From: Piscinibacter sp.
GTDB taxonomy: Bacteria; Pseudomonadota; Gammaproteobacteria; Burkholderiales; Burkholderiaceae_C
Direction of reading: 5' to 3'
NCBI GenBank assembly: GCA_016706565.1
Contig: JADJJI010000001.1
Span: 620,001-684,000 of the forward strand
Length of the DNA stretch: 64,000 nt
Shown here: piece after piece, positions 57,201 through 64,000 of the stretch
Layout of the letters: each line of letters begins with the position of its first letter
Position numbering within the stretch: position 1 is the first letter of the stretch
The notes under the pieces: generated by a model
Told to the model about the DNA's origin: nothing
Databases searched by the model: none
Seen by the model: only the letters and a program-made list of their open reading frames with translations
Position numbers and translations under genes: made by a program

Positions 57201-58124
57201 TTAGCTCACCGGCCCGGCTCTCCGGCCACGCACCATGGCGCGCATGTCGTCGAGCGACACGGTCGTCTCCTCGCCGCCACGCAAGCGCGGGGCGGCGCGG
57301 AACGCGTGGCCGTAGGCCACCTCGAAGGCGAGCGCGGGGCGGCCGTCGGCGCCAGCCAGCGATTCGAGTTCGCGCAGCAGCCGCCGTTGCCAGCGCGGCG
57401 TACGCAGGCCACCGGCGCGCAACGGCGAGGCGTTGCCGCCGAGGCTGCGCAGTTCGTCGAGCAGGGCCTGGGTGCTCGGCCACTGCAGCGTGATCGTCTC
57501 CTGGTCCATCACCGGGTCAGCGAATCCGGCCTGCACCAGCATGTCGCCGAGGTCGTGCATGTCGATGAAGTTCGGCGTCGGCACCGGCCAGCCCAGTCGC
57601 CCATAGAGCGCACGCAGCTCGCGCAGCGTGCCAGGACCCAGGCACGAGAACATCACGAAGCCGTCGACGGCCAGGGCCCGCTCCCAGCGCGCGAACAGCG
57701 CCGGCGGATCCACCACCGCGTGCAGCATCATGTTGGCCCACACGAGTTGCGTGCCGCGGGGCAGTTCGTCGCCCTCGCCCAGCACGATGGGTGCTGGCGA
57801 TGTCCAGCGTCGGGTCGACCACCAGGGTGCGCGCAGCGCGGACTCGCTGCGCGAACGCAGCGCCGGCGTGGGTTCGACGGCGATGCGCCGCGCCGCAGGG
57901 TAGGCATTGGCCAGCAGTTCGGCACCCGCGCCCAGCCAGCTCCACCAGTCGATCAGCTGTGCAGGCTGCAGCCGGATGATGGCCAAGCGCTCGGCCATGC
58001 GCCGCGCCACCTCGCGGTGCAGCCACGGCGCTTCGTCGGCGCGCGCCAGACGGCGCAAGGCAGCATCCACTGCCATCGGATCGAGGCCGCGCGCAGTCAG
58101 GTCGGAGGCAGGCGGCTCGCTCAT
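57201..58124 (-). CDS. Class I SAM-dependent methyltransferase, BioC-like
   Basis: A 307-residue protein. Motif I is atypical (SWLGAGAELLANAYPAARRIAVEP) yet keeps the spacing to the acidic residue. LVWANMMLHAVVDPPALFARW and FVMFSCLGPGTLRELRALYGRLG match BioC-like methyltransferases, and FIDMHDLGDMLVQAGFADPVMD is typical of that group. It may act on malonyl-ACP in biotin synthesis, but no other bio genes are near. There is no ribosome binding site; a -10 box lies eight bases before the ATG. Confidence 0.78.
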   Translation of the reverse strand: MSEPPASDLTARGLDPMAVDAALRRLARADEAPWLHREVARRMAERLAIIRLQPAQLIDWWSWLGAGAELLANAYPAARRIAVEPTPALRSRSESALRAPWWSTRRWTSPAPIVLGEGDELPRGTQLVWANMMLHAVVDPPALFARWERALAVDGFVMFSCLGPGTLRELRALYGRLGWPVPTPNFIDMHDLGDMLVQAGFADPVMDQETITLQWPSTQALLDELRSLGGNASPLRAGGLRTPRWQRRLLRELESLAGADGRPALAFEVAYGHAFRAAPRLRGGEETTVSLDDMRAMVRGRRAGPVS

Positions 58125-58132
58125 GGGCGGGC

Positions 58133-58140
58133 AGTATATT
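58133..58140. promoter_or_regulatory. Overlapping divergent -10 boxes of the methyltransferase and comF
   Basis: On the given strand TATATT (58135-58140) precedes the comF GTG by six bases. On the reverse strand TATACT (58138-58133) precedes the methyltransferase ATG by eight bases. Both would give messages with almost no leader. Confidence 0.5.
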
Positions 58141-58146
58141 GAGCCG

Positions 58147-58836
58147 GTGTCGCTGGCGTCACTTCTCGGCTCCCTTCCTGGTCAATGCAGCATCTGCCGC
58201 GACTGGGGCCGCGGTGCGCTGTGCGACGCCTGCCGGCAGCGTTTCGCTGCGCCACGGCCGCGTTGCGAGCGCTGCGCGATCGCCGTGCCGGCCGGGCAGC
58301 CGGTGTGCGGCGAGTGCCTGCGCGATCCGCCGCCCTTCGAACGCACGATCGCCGCGCTCGACTACGGCGCGCCGTGGAGCGCCCTGATCGCGCGATTCAA
58401 GTTCCAGGGCGGCGTCGAGCTGGCGCCTGTGCTGTCGGGACTGCTGCGCGAGGCCGTGCGCGGCCAGCCGCCGCCCGAGCTGCTCCTGCCCGCGCCGCTG
58501 AGCGACGCGCGGCTTCGCGAGCGTGGCTTCAATCAATCGTGGGAGATCGCTCGCCGCCTCGGCCCGCCGGCCGACGCCCGGCTGCTGCTGCGCATCCGCG
58601 ACACGCCGCACCAGGTCGACCTGCCGCTCGACCGGCGCGCATCGAACGTGCGCTCGGCCTTCGCGGTCGAGCCGCTGCGCCGGGCCGAGATCGCCGGCCG
58701 CAGCGTCGTGCTGGTCGACGATGTGATGACCACCGGCGCCACCGCCGCCGAGATGGCGCGCACGTTGCTGCAGGCCGGCGCGTCTCGCGTGCGGCTGTGG
58801 GTGCTGGCGCGCACGCCGCGGCCCGATGGTGCCTGA
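58147..58836 (+). CDS. comF: ComF-family phosphoribosyltransferase-like protein
   Basis: A 229-residue protein. The N-terminal zinc-finger region has CSICRDWGRGALCDACRQRF and CERCAIAVPAGQPVCGEC. The PRTase domain has LLLPAPLSDARLRERGFNQ and the PRPP-binding loop VVLVDDVMTTGATAAEM. It is linked to DNA uptake in competent bacteria. GTG at 58147 is favoured by the close -10 box; an in-frame ATG at 58123 would overlap the divergent gene. Confidence 0.88.
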   Translation: MSLASLLGSLPGQCSICRDWGRGALCDACRQRFAAPRPRCERCAIAVPAGQPVCGECLRDPPPFERTIAALDYGAPWSALIARFKFQGGVELAPVLSGLLREAVRGQPPPELLLPAPLSDARLRERGFNQSWEIARRLGPPADARLLLRIRDTPHQVDLPLDRRASNVRSAFAVEPLRRAEIAGRSVVLVDDVMTTGATAAEMARTLLQAGASRVRLWVLARTPRPDGA

Positions 58837-58876
58837 GCAGGCCTGGGCGCCCGCGCTGCGGGAGAATCGCCTCACC

Positions 58877-59377
58877 ATGTTCAACATCGTGCTCGTGCAC
58901 CCGGAGATCCCGCCCAACACCGGCAACGTGATCCGCCTGGCCGCCAACACCGGCTGCACGCTGCACCTCGTCGAGCCGCTCGGCTTCTCGATGGACGACA
59001 AGCTGCTCGTGCGCGCCGGGCTCGACTACCACGAGTACGCCAGCGTGCGCCGCCACGCCTCGTGGCAAGCGCTGCTGAGCGACTGCGCGCCGCCGCCGGA
59101 ACGTTGCTTCGCCTTCACGACACGTGGCACGCGTGGCTTCGCCGATGTGGCCTGGGCACCGGGCGACTGGCTGGTGTTCGGATCGGAAAGCGCCGGCCTG
59201 CCGCCGGACCTGCGTGAGCGCATCGCGCCCGCGCAGCGCGTGCGCCTGCCGATGCGTGCGGGCCAGCGCAGCCTGAACCTGAGCAACGCCGTCGCCGTCG
59301 CGGTGTTCGAGGCGTGGCGGCAGTGCGGCTACGCCGGCGCCGCGACGCCATCCGAGGTGCCCGCTACTCCGGCTTGA
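58877..59377 (+). CDS. trmL: tRNA (cytidine/uridine-2'-O-)-methyltransferase TrmL
   Basis: A 166-residue SPOUT methyltransferase. IVLVHPEIPPNTGNVIRLAANTG opens it, LVFGSESAGLP is SPOUT motif 2, and MRAGQRSLNLSNAVAVAVFE is motif 3 of the knot. It methylates the wobble ribose of some tRNA-Leu. ATG at 58877 has GGAG 13 bases upstream. Its last 14 bases overlap the convergent Bug-type gene. Confidence 0.92.
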   Translation: MFNIVLVHPEIPPNTGNVIRLAANTGCTLHLVEPLGFSMDDKLLVRAGLDYHEYASVRRHASWQALLSDCAPPPERCFAFTTRGTRGFADVAWAPGDWLVFGSESAGLPPDLRERIAPAQRVRLPMRAGQRSLNLSNAVAVAVFEAWRQCGYAGAATPSEVPATPA

Positions 59378-60335
59378 CGTCGGCCAGCTTGATGACCTGG
59401 GCCCAGCGCAGCCGCTCGCTGGCCATCAGGCCGGCCAGTGCGGCCGGCGCGGTGCCGGCGGCGCTGAAGTATTGCGCGAGCATCTTCGTGCGCACCTCGT
59501 CGCTCTTGATGATGCGCACCAGCTCGCGCGACAGGCGCTCGATGATGGACGCTGGCGTCTTCGCCGGCGCGAGCACCGCCTGCCACGAGATCGCCTCGAA
59601 TTCCGGGTAGCCCTGCTCGACCAGCGTCGGGAAGTCCGGCAGCGCGGCCGAGCGGCCCAGCGTCGTCACGCCGAGCCCGCGCAGCTTGCCGGCGCGCACC
59701 TGGCCCATCGCGATGCCCGGCACCATGAACCCGGCTTGCACCTGGCCAGCGAGGATGGCGTTGACCACCTGCGGGAAGCCCTGGTAGGGCACGTGCACGA
59801 GCTCGATGCCGGCGCGGCGCTTGAAGAGCTCCATCGCCAGGTGCGCCGCGCTGCCGTTGCCCACGCTGCCGTAGTTGAGTTCGCCTCGCCGGGCCTTGGC
59901 CACGCGCACGAAGTCGGCCAGCGTCTCGGCGCCCAGCTTTGGGTCGACGACGAGAAGGTTCGGCGAGGTGGCCACGAGCGTGACCGGTGCCAGTTCCTTG
60001 ACCGGGTCGTAATTCAGGCTCTTGCTGAGCAGCGGTGCAGTGACCAGCGGCCCCTGAATGGTGAAGAGCAGCGTGTGGCCGTCCGGCTCGGCCTTGGCGA
60101 CCATGCCGGTGCCGACGTTGCCGCCGGCACCGGGCTTGTTGTCGATCACCACCGGCTGGCCCAGCGCGGCCGACAGCGGCTCGGCTACCAGGCGCGCGAT
60201 CAGGTCCGGCGAACTGCCCGGCGGGAACGGCACGACCAGCCGGATCGGCCGCGCGGGCCAGGCCTGCGCGAAGGCGGGCAGCGCCAGCGTGGCAGCGGAC
60301 GCAGCCGCAGTGCGAAGGATCAGGCGGCGATGCAT
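59364..60335 (-). CDS. Bug-type (TctC) solute-binding protein
   Basis: A 323-residue exported protein. Signal peptide: RRLILRTAAASAATLALPAF. RLVVPFPPGSSPDLIARLVA and IDNKPGAGGNVGTGMVAKAEPDG are the signature start, and GSAAHLAMELFKRRAGIELVHVPYQG is the ligand region. These proteins bind organic acids, usually for tripartite tricarboxylate transporters; no transporter subunits are here, as is common for the expanded Bug family in Burkholderiales. It follows gpsA by 15 bases. Confidence 0.92.
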   Translation of the reverse strand: MHRRLILRTAAASAATLALPAFAQAWPARPIRLVVPFPPGSSPDLIARLVAEPLSAALGQPVVIDNKPGAGGNVGTGMVAKAEPDGHTLLFTIQGPLVTAPLLSKSLNYDPVKELAPVTLVATSPNLLVVDPKLGAETLADFVRVAKARRGELNYGSVGNGSAAHLAMELFKRRAGIELVHVPYQGFPQVVNAILAGQVQAGFMVPGIAMGQVRAGKLRGLGVTTLGRSAALPDFPTLVEQGYPEFEAISWQAVLAPAKTPASIIERLSRELVRIIKSDEVRTKMLAQYFSAAGTAPAALAGLMASERLRWAQVIKLADVKPE

Positions 60336-60350
60336 GCGGCGCTTCCTCTC

Positions 60351-61334
60351 TCAGTTCTCGGACCGCGCTTCGCGGCCCATCAGCAGGCCCAGCGCCTGCG
60401 CAGGCGTGATGCGGCGCTCCAGCACCGCCACCACCGCTTCGGTGATCGGCATCGCCACGTTCAGCGCCTGTGCGCGCTGCAGCACGGTGGCCGCACTGAG
60501 CACGCCCTCGGCCACGTGGCCGAGTTCGGCGAGGATCTGCGCCAGTGTCTGCCCCTGCGCCAGCAGCAGGCCGACACGGCGGTTGCGCGACAGCTCGCCG
60601 GTGGTGGTGAGCACCAGGTCGCCCAGGCCCGACAAGCCCATGAAGGTCTCGGCGCGCGCGCCCAGCGCCAGGCCCAGCCGCGTCATCTCGGCCAGGCCGC
60701 GTGTGACCAGCGCGGCGCGCGCGTTCAGGCCGAGCTGCATGCCGTCGGCGATGCCGGTGGCGATGGCCATCACGTTCTTCACCGCGCCGCCCACCTCCAC
60801 GCCCACCGGGTCATTGGAGGTGTAGATGCGCATCGTGTCGCTGTGGAAGGCCTCGACGGCACGCTCGGCGAGCGCCGCGTCGTGGCTGGCCGCCACCAGT
60901 GCGGTGGGCTGGCCGCGCGCGACCTCGATGGCGAAGCTCGGGCCCGAGAGCACGCCGGCGCTCAGTGACGGGCAGGCTGCACGGGCGATCTCGTGGCCGA
61001 GCAGGCCGCTGCCTTCCTGGAAACCCTTGCACAGCCACAGCACGCCGGGCGCGTCGGCCGGCAGGCGGCGAAGAATGCCTTCCAGCCCGGCCATCGGCGT
61101 CGCCACCACCAGCAGCCCGCCGCGTGCGTGCGCCACGGCGGCGTCGAAGTCGGCGTCGATCTGCAGCGCGGGCGGCAGCGTGATCTCGTTCAGGTAACGC
61201 CGGTTGCGCCGCTCGCTGCGCATCGCCGCGGCCTGCGCCGCATCACGCGCCCACAGCCGTGTGGGCTGCCGCGTGCAGGCGCTCACGGCCAGCGCGGTGC
61301 CCCACGCTCCCGCGCCGAGCACCGTCAGGTTCAT
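60351..61334 (-). CDS. gpsA: NAD(P)H-dependent glycerol-3-phosphate dehydrogenase
   Basis: A 327-residue cytosolic enzyme. [15 protein letters not shown] is the NAD site. [17 protein letters not shown] and [20 protein letters not shown] follow, and the catalytic Lys is in [19 protein letters not shown]. It makes glycerol-3-phosphate for phospholipid synthesis. It is 19 bases after secB, in the usual order grxC-secB-gpsA. Confidence 0.95.
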   Translation of the reverse strand: MNLTVLGAGAWGTALAVSACTRQPTRLWARDAAQAAAMRSERRNRRYLNEITLPPALQIDADFDAAVAHARGGLLVVATPMAGLEGILRRLPADAPGVLWLCKGFQEGSGLLGHEIARAACPSLSAGVLSGPSFAIEVARGQPTALVAASHDAALAERAVEAFHSDTMRIYTSNDPVGVEVGGAVKNVMAIATGIADGMQLGLNARAALVTRGLAEMTRLGLALGARAETFMGLSGLGDLVLTTTGELSRNRRVGLLLAQGQTLAQILAELGHVAEGVLSAATVLQRAQALNVAMPITEAVVAVLERRITPAQALGLLMGREARSEN

Positions 61335-61353
61335 GCGCGACGCGGCAAGCGCC

Positions 61354-61824
61354 TCAGTTGACGCTGGTGATGATGCCCGAGCCGTTCTGGCCCGCGGCCT
61401 GGGCGCGCTGCGCCTCGAACATGGCCTGGAAGTTCACCTCGGCCAGCAGCACCGGCGGGAAGCCGGCACGCGTGCACACGTCGGAGACGATGGCGCGCAG
61501 GTAGGGGTAGACGATGCCGGGGCAGGCGATGCCGATGATCTGGTCGAGCTGGTCGCCCGGGATGTTGCGGATCTCGAAGATGCCGGCCTGCTTGGCCTCG
61601 ACGAGGAACAGCACCTTGTCGGCGACCTTGGTCGTCACCGTCGCGGTGACGGCCACTTCATAGACGCCGTCGGCGATGGCCTCGGCGCCCAGGCCGAGCT
61701 GGATGTCGACGGCCGGCTGCGACTGCTCGAGCAGGATCTGCGGCGAGTTGGGTTGCTCCAGCGACAAGTCCTTCAGGTACATGCGCTGGATCTGGAACAC
61801 CGGGGTCAGGTTGTCGTCGGCCAT
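61354..61824 (-). CDS. secB: Protein export chaperone SecB
   Basis: A 156-residue tetrameric chaperone. [21 protein letters not shown] is the conserved start, and the core has [20 protein letters not shown] and [12 protein letters not shown]. It holds precursor proteins unfolded and delivers them to SecA. It lies between grxC and gpsA. Confidence 0.96.
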   Translation of the reverse strand: MADDNLTPVFQIQRMYLKDLSLEQPNSPQILLEQSQPAVDIQLGLGAEAIADGVYEVAVTATVTTKVADKVLFLVEAKQAGIFEIRNIPGDQLDQIIGIACPGIVYPYLRAIVSDVCTRAGFPPVLLAEVNFQAMFEAQRAQAAGQNGSGIITSVN

Positions 61825-61891
61825 GGGAATCTCTGGATGAAGGGGTGCCGTCGAAATGGCGGCGAGCCCGGGATTATCGCTGCGCGGGGAG

Positions 61892-62149
61892 TCAGCCAGC
61901 GAGCAGCGGCGCGAGGCCGCCGCGCTGGTCGAGCGCGACCAGATCGTCGCAGCCACCGACATGCGTGTCGCCGATGAAGATCTGCGGCACGGTGCGCCGG
62001 CCGGTGAGTTGCACCATGGTGTCGCGCTCGGCGGGGTGCAGGTCGACGCGGATCTCCTCGATCTGCTCGACGCCGCGCTGCTTGAGCAGCGCCTTGGCGC
62101 GCTGGCAGTACGGGCAGACCTGGGTGGTGTACATCTTCACGGCAGGCAT
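61892..62149 (-). CDS. grxC: Glutaredoxin 3
   Basis: An 85-residue thioredoxin-fold protein. The dithiol site is CPYC at residues 12-15, with [18 protein letters not shown] (cis-Pro and glutathione-binding GG) after it. The mixed function is reduction of protein and glutathione disulfides. It starts 9 bases after the rhodanese gene. Confidence 0.95.
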   Translation of the reverse strand: MPAVKMYTTQVCPYCQRAKALLKQRGVEQIEEIRVDLHPAERDTMVQLTGRRTVPQIFIGDTHVGGCDDLVALDQRGGLAPLLAG

Positions 62150-62158
62150 GGCACGTCC

Positions 62159-62569
62159 TCAGGCGTTCTTCTCGACGGGCAGGTTGGCTTCGCGCCAGGC
62201 GGCCAGGCCGCCGGCAAGCACATGCGAGTTCTCGAAGCCGAGCTTCTTCAACGTCGCGACGGCGCGCACGGCGCGCGTGCCGCTCGGGCACACCACCACC
62301 AGCGGCAGCGTCTTGTTCTTCGGCAGGTCGCCCGAAGCCTCGAGCCGGCCGAGCGGGACGTTCTTCGAGCCGGTGGCGTGGCTGCCGGCGAACTCGTCGG
62401 GCTCGCTGACGTCGATCAGCACGGCCTTCTCGCGGTTGATCATCTGCACGGCCTGCGCCGGCGAGATGCGCCCGGCACCGCCTCCGCGCGAAATCATCGG
62501 CCAGAGCAGGAGGCCGCCGGAGGTGATGGCGGCCAGGAAAAGAACCCAGTTGTCGATAAAGAACTTCAC
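62159..62569 (-). CDS. Membrane-anchored rhodanese-like protein
   Basis: A 136-residue protein starting with GTG at 62569. An N-terminal helix ([21 protein letters not shown]) is followed by one rhodanese domain: [21 protein letters not shown], then the active loop [13 protein letters not shown] with the catalytic Cys. It is similar to E. coli YibN, which sits in the same gene order ahead of grxC-secB-gpsA. A sulfur-transfer substrate is not known. Confidence 0.9.
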   Translation of the reverse strand: MKFFIDNWVLFLAAITSGGLLLWPMISRGGGAGRISPAQAVQMINREKAVLIDVSEPDEFAGSHATGSKNVPLGRLEASGDLPKNKTLPLVVVCPSGTRAVRAVATLKKLGFENSHVLAGGLAAWREANLPVEKNA

Positions 62570-62602
62570 GGGAGCCTTCAGCCGCTGCGGCGAAAAACGC
62601 GA

Positions 62603-62608
62603 ATTATA
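62603..62608 (-). promoter_or_regulatory. -10 box for the rhodanese-grxC-secB-gpsA operon
   Basis: A perfect TATAAT on the reverse strand in an AT-rich island lies 33 bases before the rhodanese GTG. The -35 position has no good match. It shares the 102-base gap with gpmA, which reads the other way. Confidence 0.55.
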
Positions 62609-62671
62609 GAATTCAGGGTTGACGCCACCGGGCCGAGCCCGGCATTCCCTCATCCCGAACCCGGCCAGCCC

Positions 62672-63415
62672 ATGCACAAGCTCGTACTGATCCGCCACGG
62701 CGAATCGACCTGGAACCTCGAGAACCGCTTCACCGGCTGGACGGACGTGGGCCTCACGCCCACCGGCGTGGCGCAGGCGCGCGAGTCGGGCCGGCTGCTC
62801 AAGGCCGAGGGCTACGAGTTCGACGTCGCCTACACCTCGGTGCTCAAGCGCGCCATCTGGACGCTGTGGCACGCGCTGGACGAGATGGACCGTACCTGGC
62901 TGCCGGTGGTGAACTCCTGGCGCCTGAACGAGCGCCACTACGGCGCGCTGCAGGGCCTGAACAAGGCCGAGACGGCGAAGAAATTCGGCGACGAGCAGGT
63001 GCTGGTCTGGCGCCGCAGCTACGACACGCCGCCGCCGGCGCTCGAGCCGGGCGATCCGCGCACCGAACGCAGCGACCCGCGCTACGCGAAGCTCGCCGAC
63101 GGCGAGGTGCCACTGACCGAATGCCTGAAGGACACGGTGGCGCGCGTGCTGCCCTACTGGAACGACACGCTGGCGCCGGCGATCCGCTCCGGCCAGCGCG
63201 TGCTGATCGCCGCGCACGGCAACAGCATCCGCGCGCTGGTGAAGTACCTCGACGGCATCTCCGAAGACGCCATCGTCGGCCTGAACATCCCCAACGGCAT
63301 CCCGCTCGTCTACGAACTGGACGACGCGCTCAAGCCGATCCGCAGCTACTACCTCGGCGATGCGGAAGCGGCGGCGAAGGCGGCGGCAGCGGTGGCGAAC
63401 CAGGGCAAGGCCTGA
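62672..63415 (+). CDS. gpmA: 2,3-bisphosphoglycerate-dependent phosphoglycerate mutase
   Basis: A 247-residue glycolytic enzyme that interconverts 3- and 2-phosphoglycerate. [20 protein letters not shown] has the phospho-His, [12 protein letters not shown] and [18 protein letters not shown] line the active site, and [18 protein letters not shown] has the second His. Length and motifs match dPGM. Confidence 0.97.
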   Translation: MHKLVLIRHGESTWNLENRFTGWTDVGLTPTGVAQARESGRLLKAEGYEFDVAYTSVLKRAIWTLWHALDEMDRTWLPVVNSWRLNERHYGALQGLNKAETAKKFGDEQVLVWRRSYDTPPPALEPGDPRTERSDPRYAKLADGEVPLTECLKDTVARVLPYWNDTLAPAIRSGQRVLIAAHGNSIRALVKYLDGISEDAIVGLNIPNGIPLVYELDDALKPIRSYYLGDAEAAAKAAAAVANQGKA

Positions 63416-63428
63416 TCCGGGATCCGGG

Positions 63429-64000
63429 TCACTCCGGCAAGCCGAACAGCCGCTCCGGCGGCACGCGCAGCACCAGGTTCTTCTCTGCCGCGAGCGCGGC
63501 GATGGCGAATTCGGGCTTCGAGGTGTCGCGCACGACCGTATTGACATTGGGCAAGCCGTGCCGGTCGGTGATGGCGGCGGCCAGCGGCGTGCTGGCATTG
63601 GCGCCGCGGCGCACCACCACCGCCATCTCGCCCGACTTGAGCTGCACGAACTCTCCCGGCGGGTAGATGCCGAACTCCTTGATGATCGCCGCCGACGCCG
63701 GCGCGCCGCCGGATTCCTGGAAGAGCTGCCGGGCGGCGAGCTGCGCAGACAGTGGTGCGCGCAGCGCCCGCGGCGCCATCTTGGCCATGAACACGTCGAT
63801 ATAGCGCAGCACCGTGGCCTGTTCGCCCGATTCGCGCAGACCGGCCGGGTAACCCGTGCCGTCCGGCCGCTCGTGGTGGTGCGCGATGGACTCGAGCCAG
63901 GGCAGTTCGTCGATGCCGGCCGCCTTCAGCATCTCCACACCCTGCGTCGGGTGCACGCGGATCATGTCCATCTGCGGCGGCGTGGGCGGCACGCCCTGTG
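63429..64000 (-). CDS. HD-GYP domain protein (5' end beyond the window)
   Basis: The frame is open to the right edge; about 190 C-terminal residues are visible. ESIAHHHERPDGTGYPAGL carries the HHH and GTGYP parts of the HD-GYP domain, and RYIDVFMAKMAPRALRAPLS is its later helix. The HD pair itself would be outside. HD-GYP proteins usually break down cyclic di-GMP. The tail (IYPPGEFVQLKSGEMAVVVRRG) is shared with many relatives. The N-terminal part cannot be described. Confidence 0.85.
   Translation of the reverse strand, partial: QGVPPTPPQMDMIRVHPTQGVEMLKAAGIDELPWLESIAHHHERPDGTGYPAGLRESGEQATVLRYIDVFMAKMAPRALRAPLSAQLAARQLFQESGGAPASAAIIKEFGIYPPGEFVQLKSGEMAVVVRRGANASTPLAAAITDRHGLPNVNTVVRDTSKPEFAIAALAAEKNLVLRVPPERLFGLPE

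Overview
The window looks like chromosomal DNA of a GC-rich betaproteobacterium, most likely order Burkholderiales. The reasons are the cox cluster layout (DUF2244, coxB, coxA, a 38-residue protein, ctaG, DUF2970, coxC, DUF2909, SURF1, a Sco-like protein, ctaA, ctaB, sco), two Bug-type solute-binding genes, a class I PHA synthase, and the block rhodanese-grxC-secB-gpsA facing gpmA. The genus cannot be fixed from sequence alone. No tRNA, rRNA, insertion sequence, prophage or CRISPR array was seen. No stretch over 300 bases lacks a gene or gene remnant.

Bases 1-15364 are a surface polysaccharide (O-antigen type) locus. A forward arm carries wbpV-like, wbpL-like and wbpM genes, the same order as at the end of Pseudomonas aeruginosa O-antigen clusters. 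A converging 11-gene reverse arm is tightly packed, mostly with 1-4 base stop/start overlaps. It encodes WbpB/WbpD/WbpE-type enzymes for a 2,3-diacetamido uronic acid, a flippase, three glycosyltransferases (one frameshifted), two methyltransferases, a second sugar aminotransferase, and an unusual phosphoglycosyl transferase fused to a membrane-Rossmann module. No wzy polymerase or wbpA dehydrogenase is present here.

Bases 15486-32136 are mostly housekeeping: lysS, an enoyl-CoA hydratase, an M61 peptidase, a GbsR-type regulator with a cyanide-insensitive bd oxidase (behind an FNR-like box), dsbC, a UbiH-type monooxygenase, an AsmA protein, a MOSC protein, a frameshifted pirin and ychF. Bases 32199-35472 hold two convergent remnants full of small indels: a Bug-type binding protein and a hybrid histidine kinase. 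Next come phaC, a frameshifted Mg2+ P-type ATPase, an aldo/keto reductase, an intact MASE1/CHASE hybrid kinase, and the otnK-otnC pair.

rpoH (46337) has a clear CIRCE operator in its promoter, which implies HrcA control of sigma-32. The reverse-strand aa3-type cytochrome c oxidase and assembly cluster fills 47339-57121. The right end carries a methyltransferase divergent from comF, then trmL, a Bug-type binding protein, gpsA, secB, grxC, a rhodanese, gpmA, and an HD-GYP protein cut by the window edge.

I did not find a wholly new system. The most informative signals are the permuted phosphoglycosyl transferase fusion, the CIRCE-rpoH arrangement, the FNR-like site and palindrome before the bd oxidase genes, the leaderless-type divergent promoter at comF, and the clustered indels between 30.6 and 38.1 kb.
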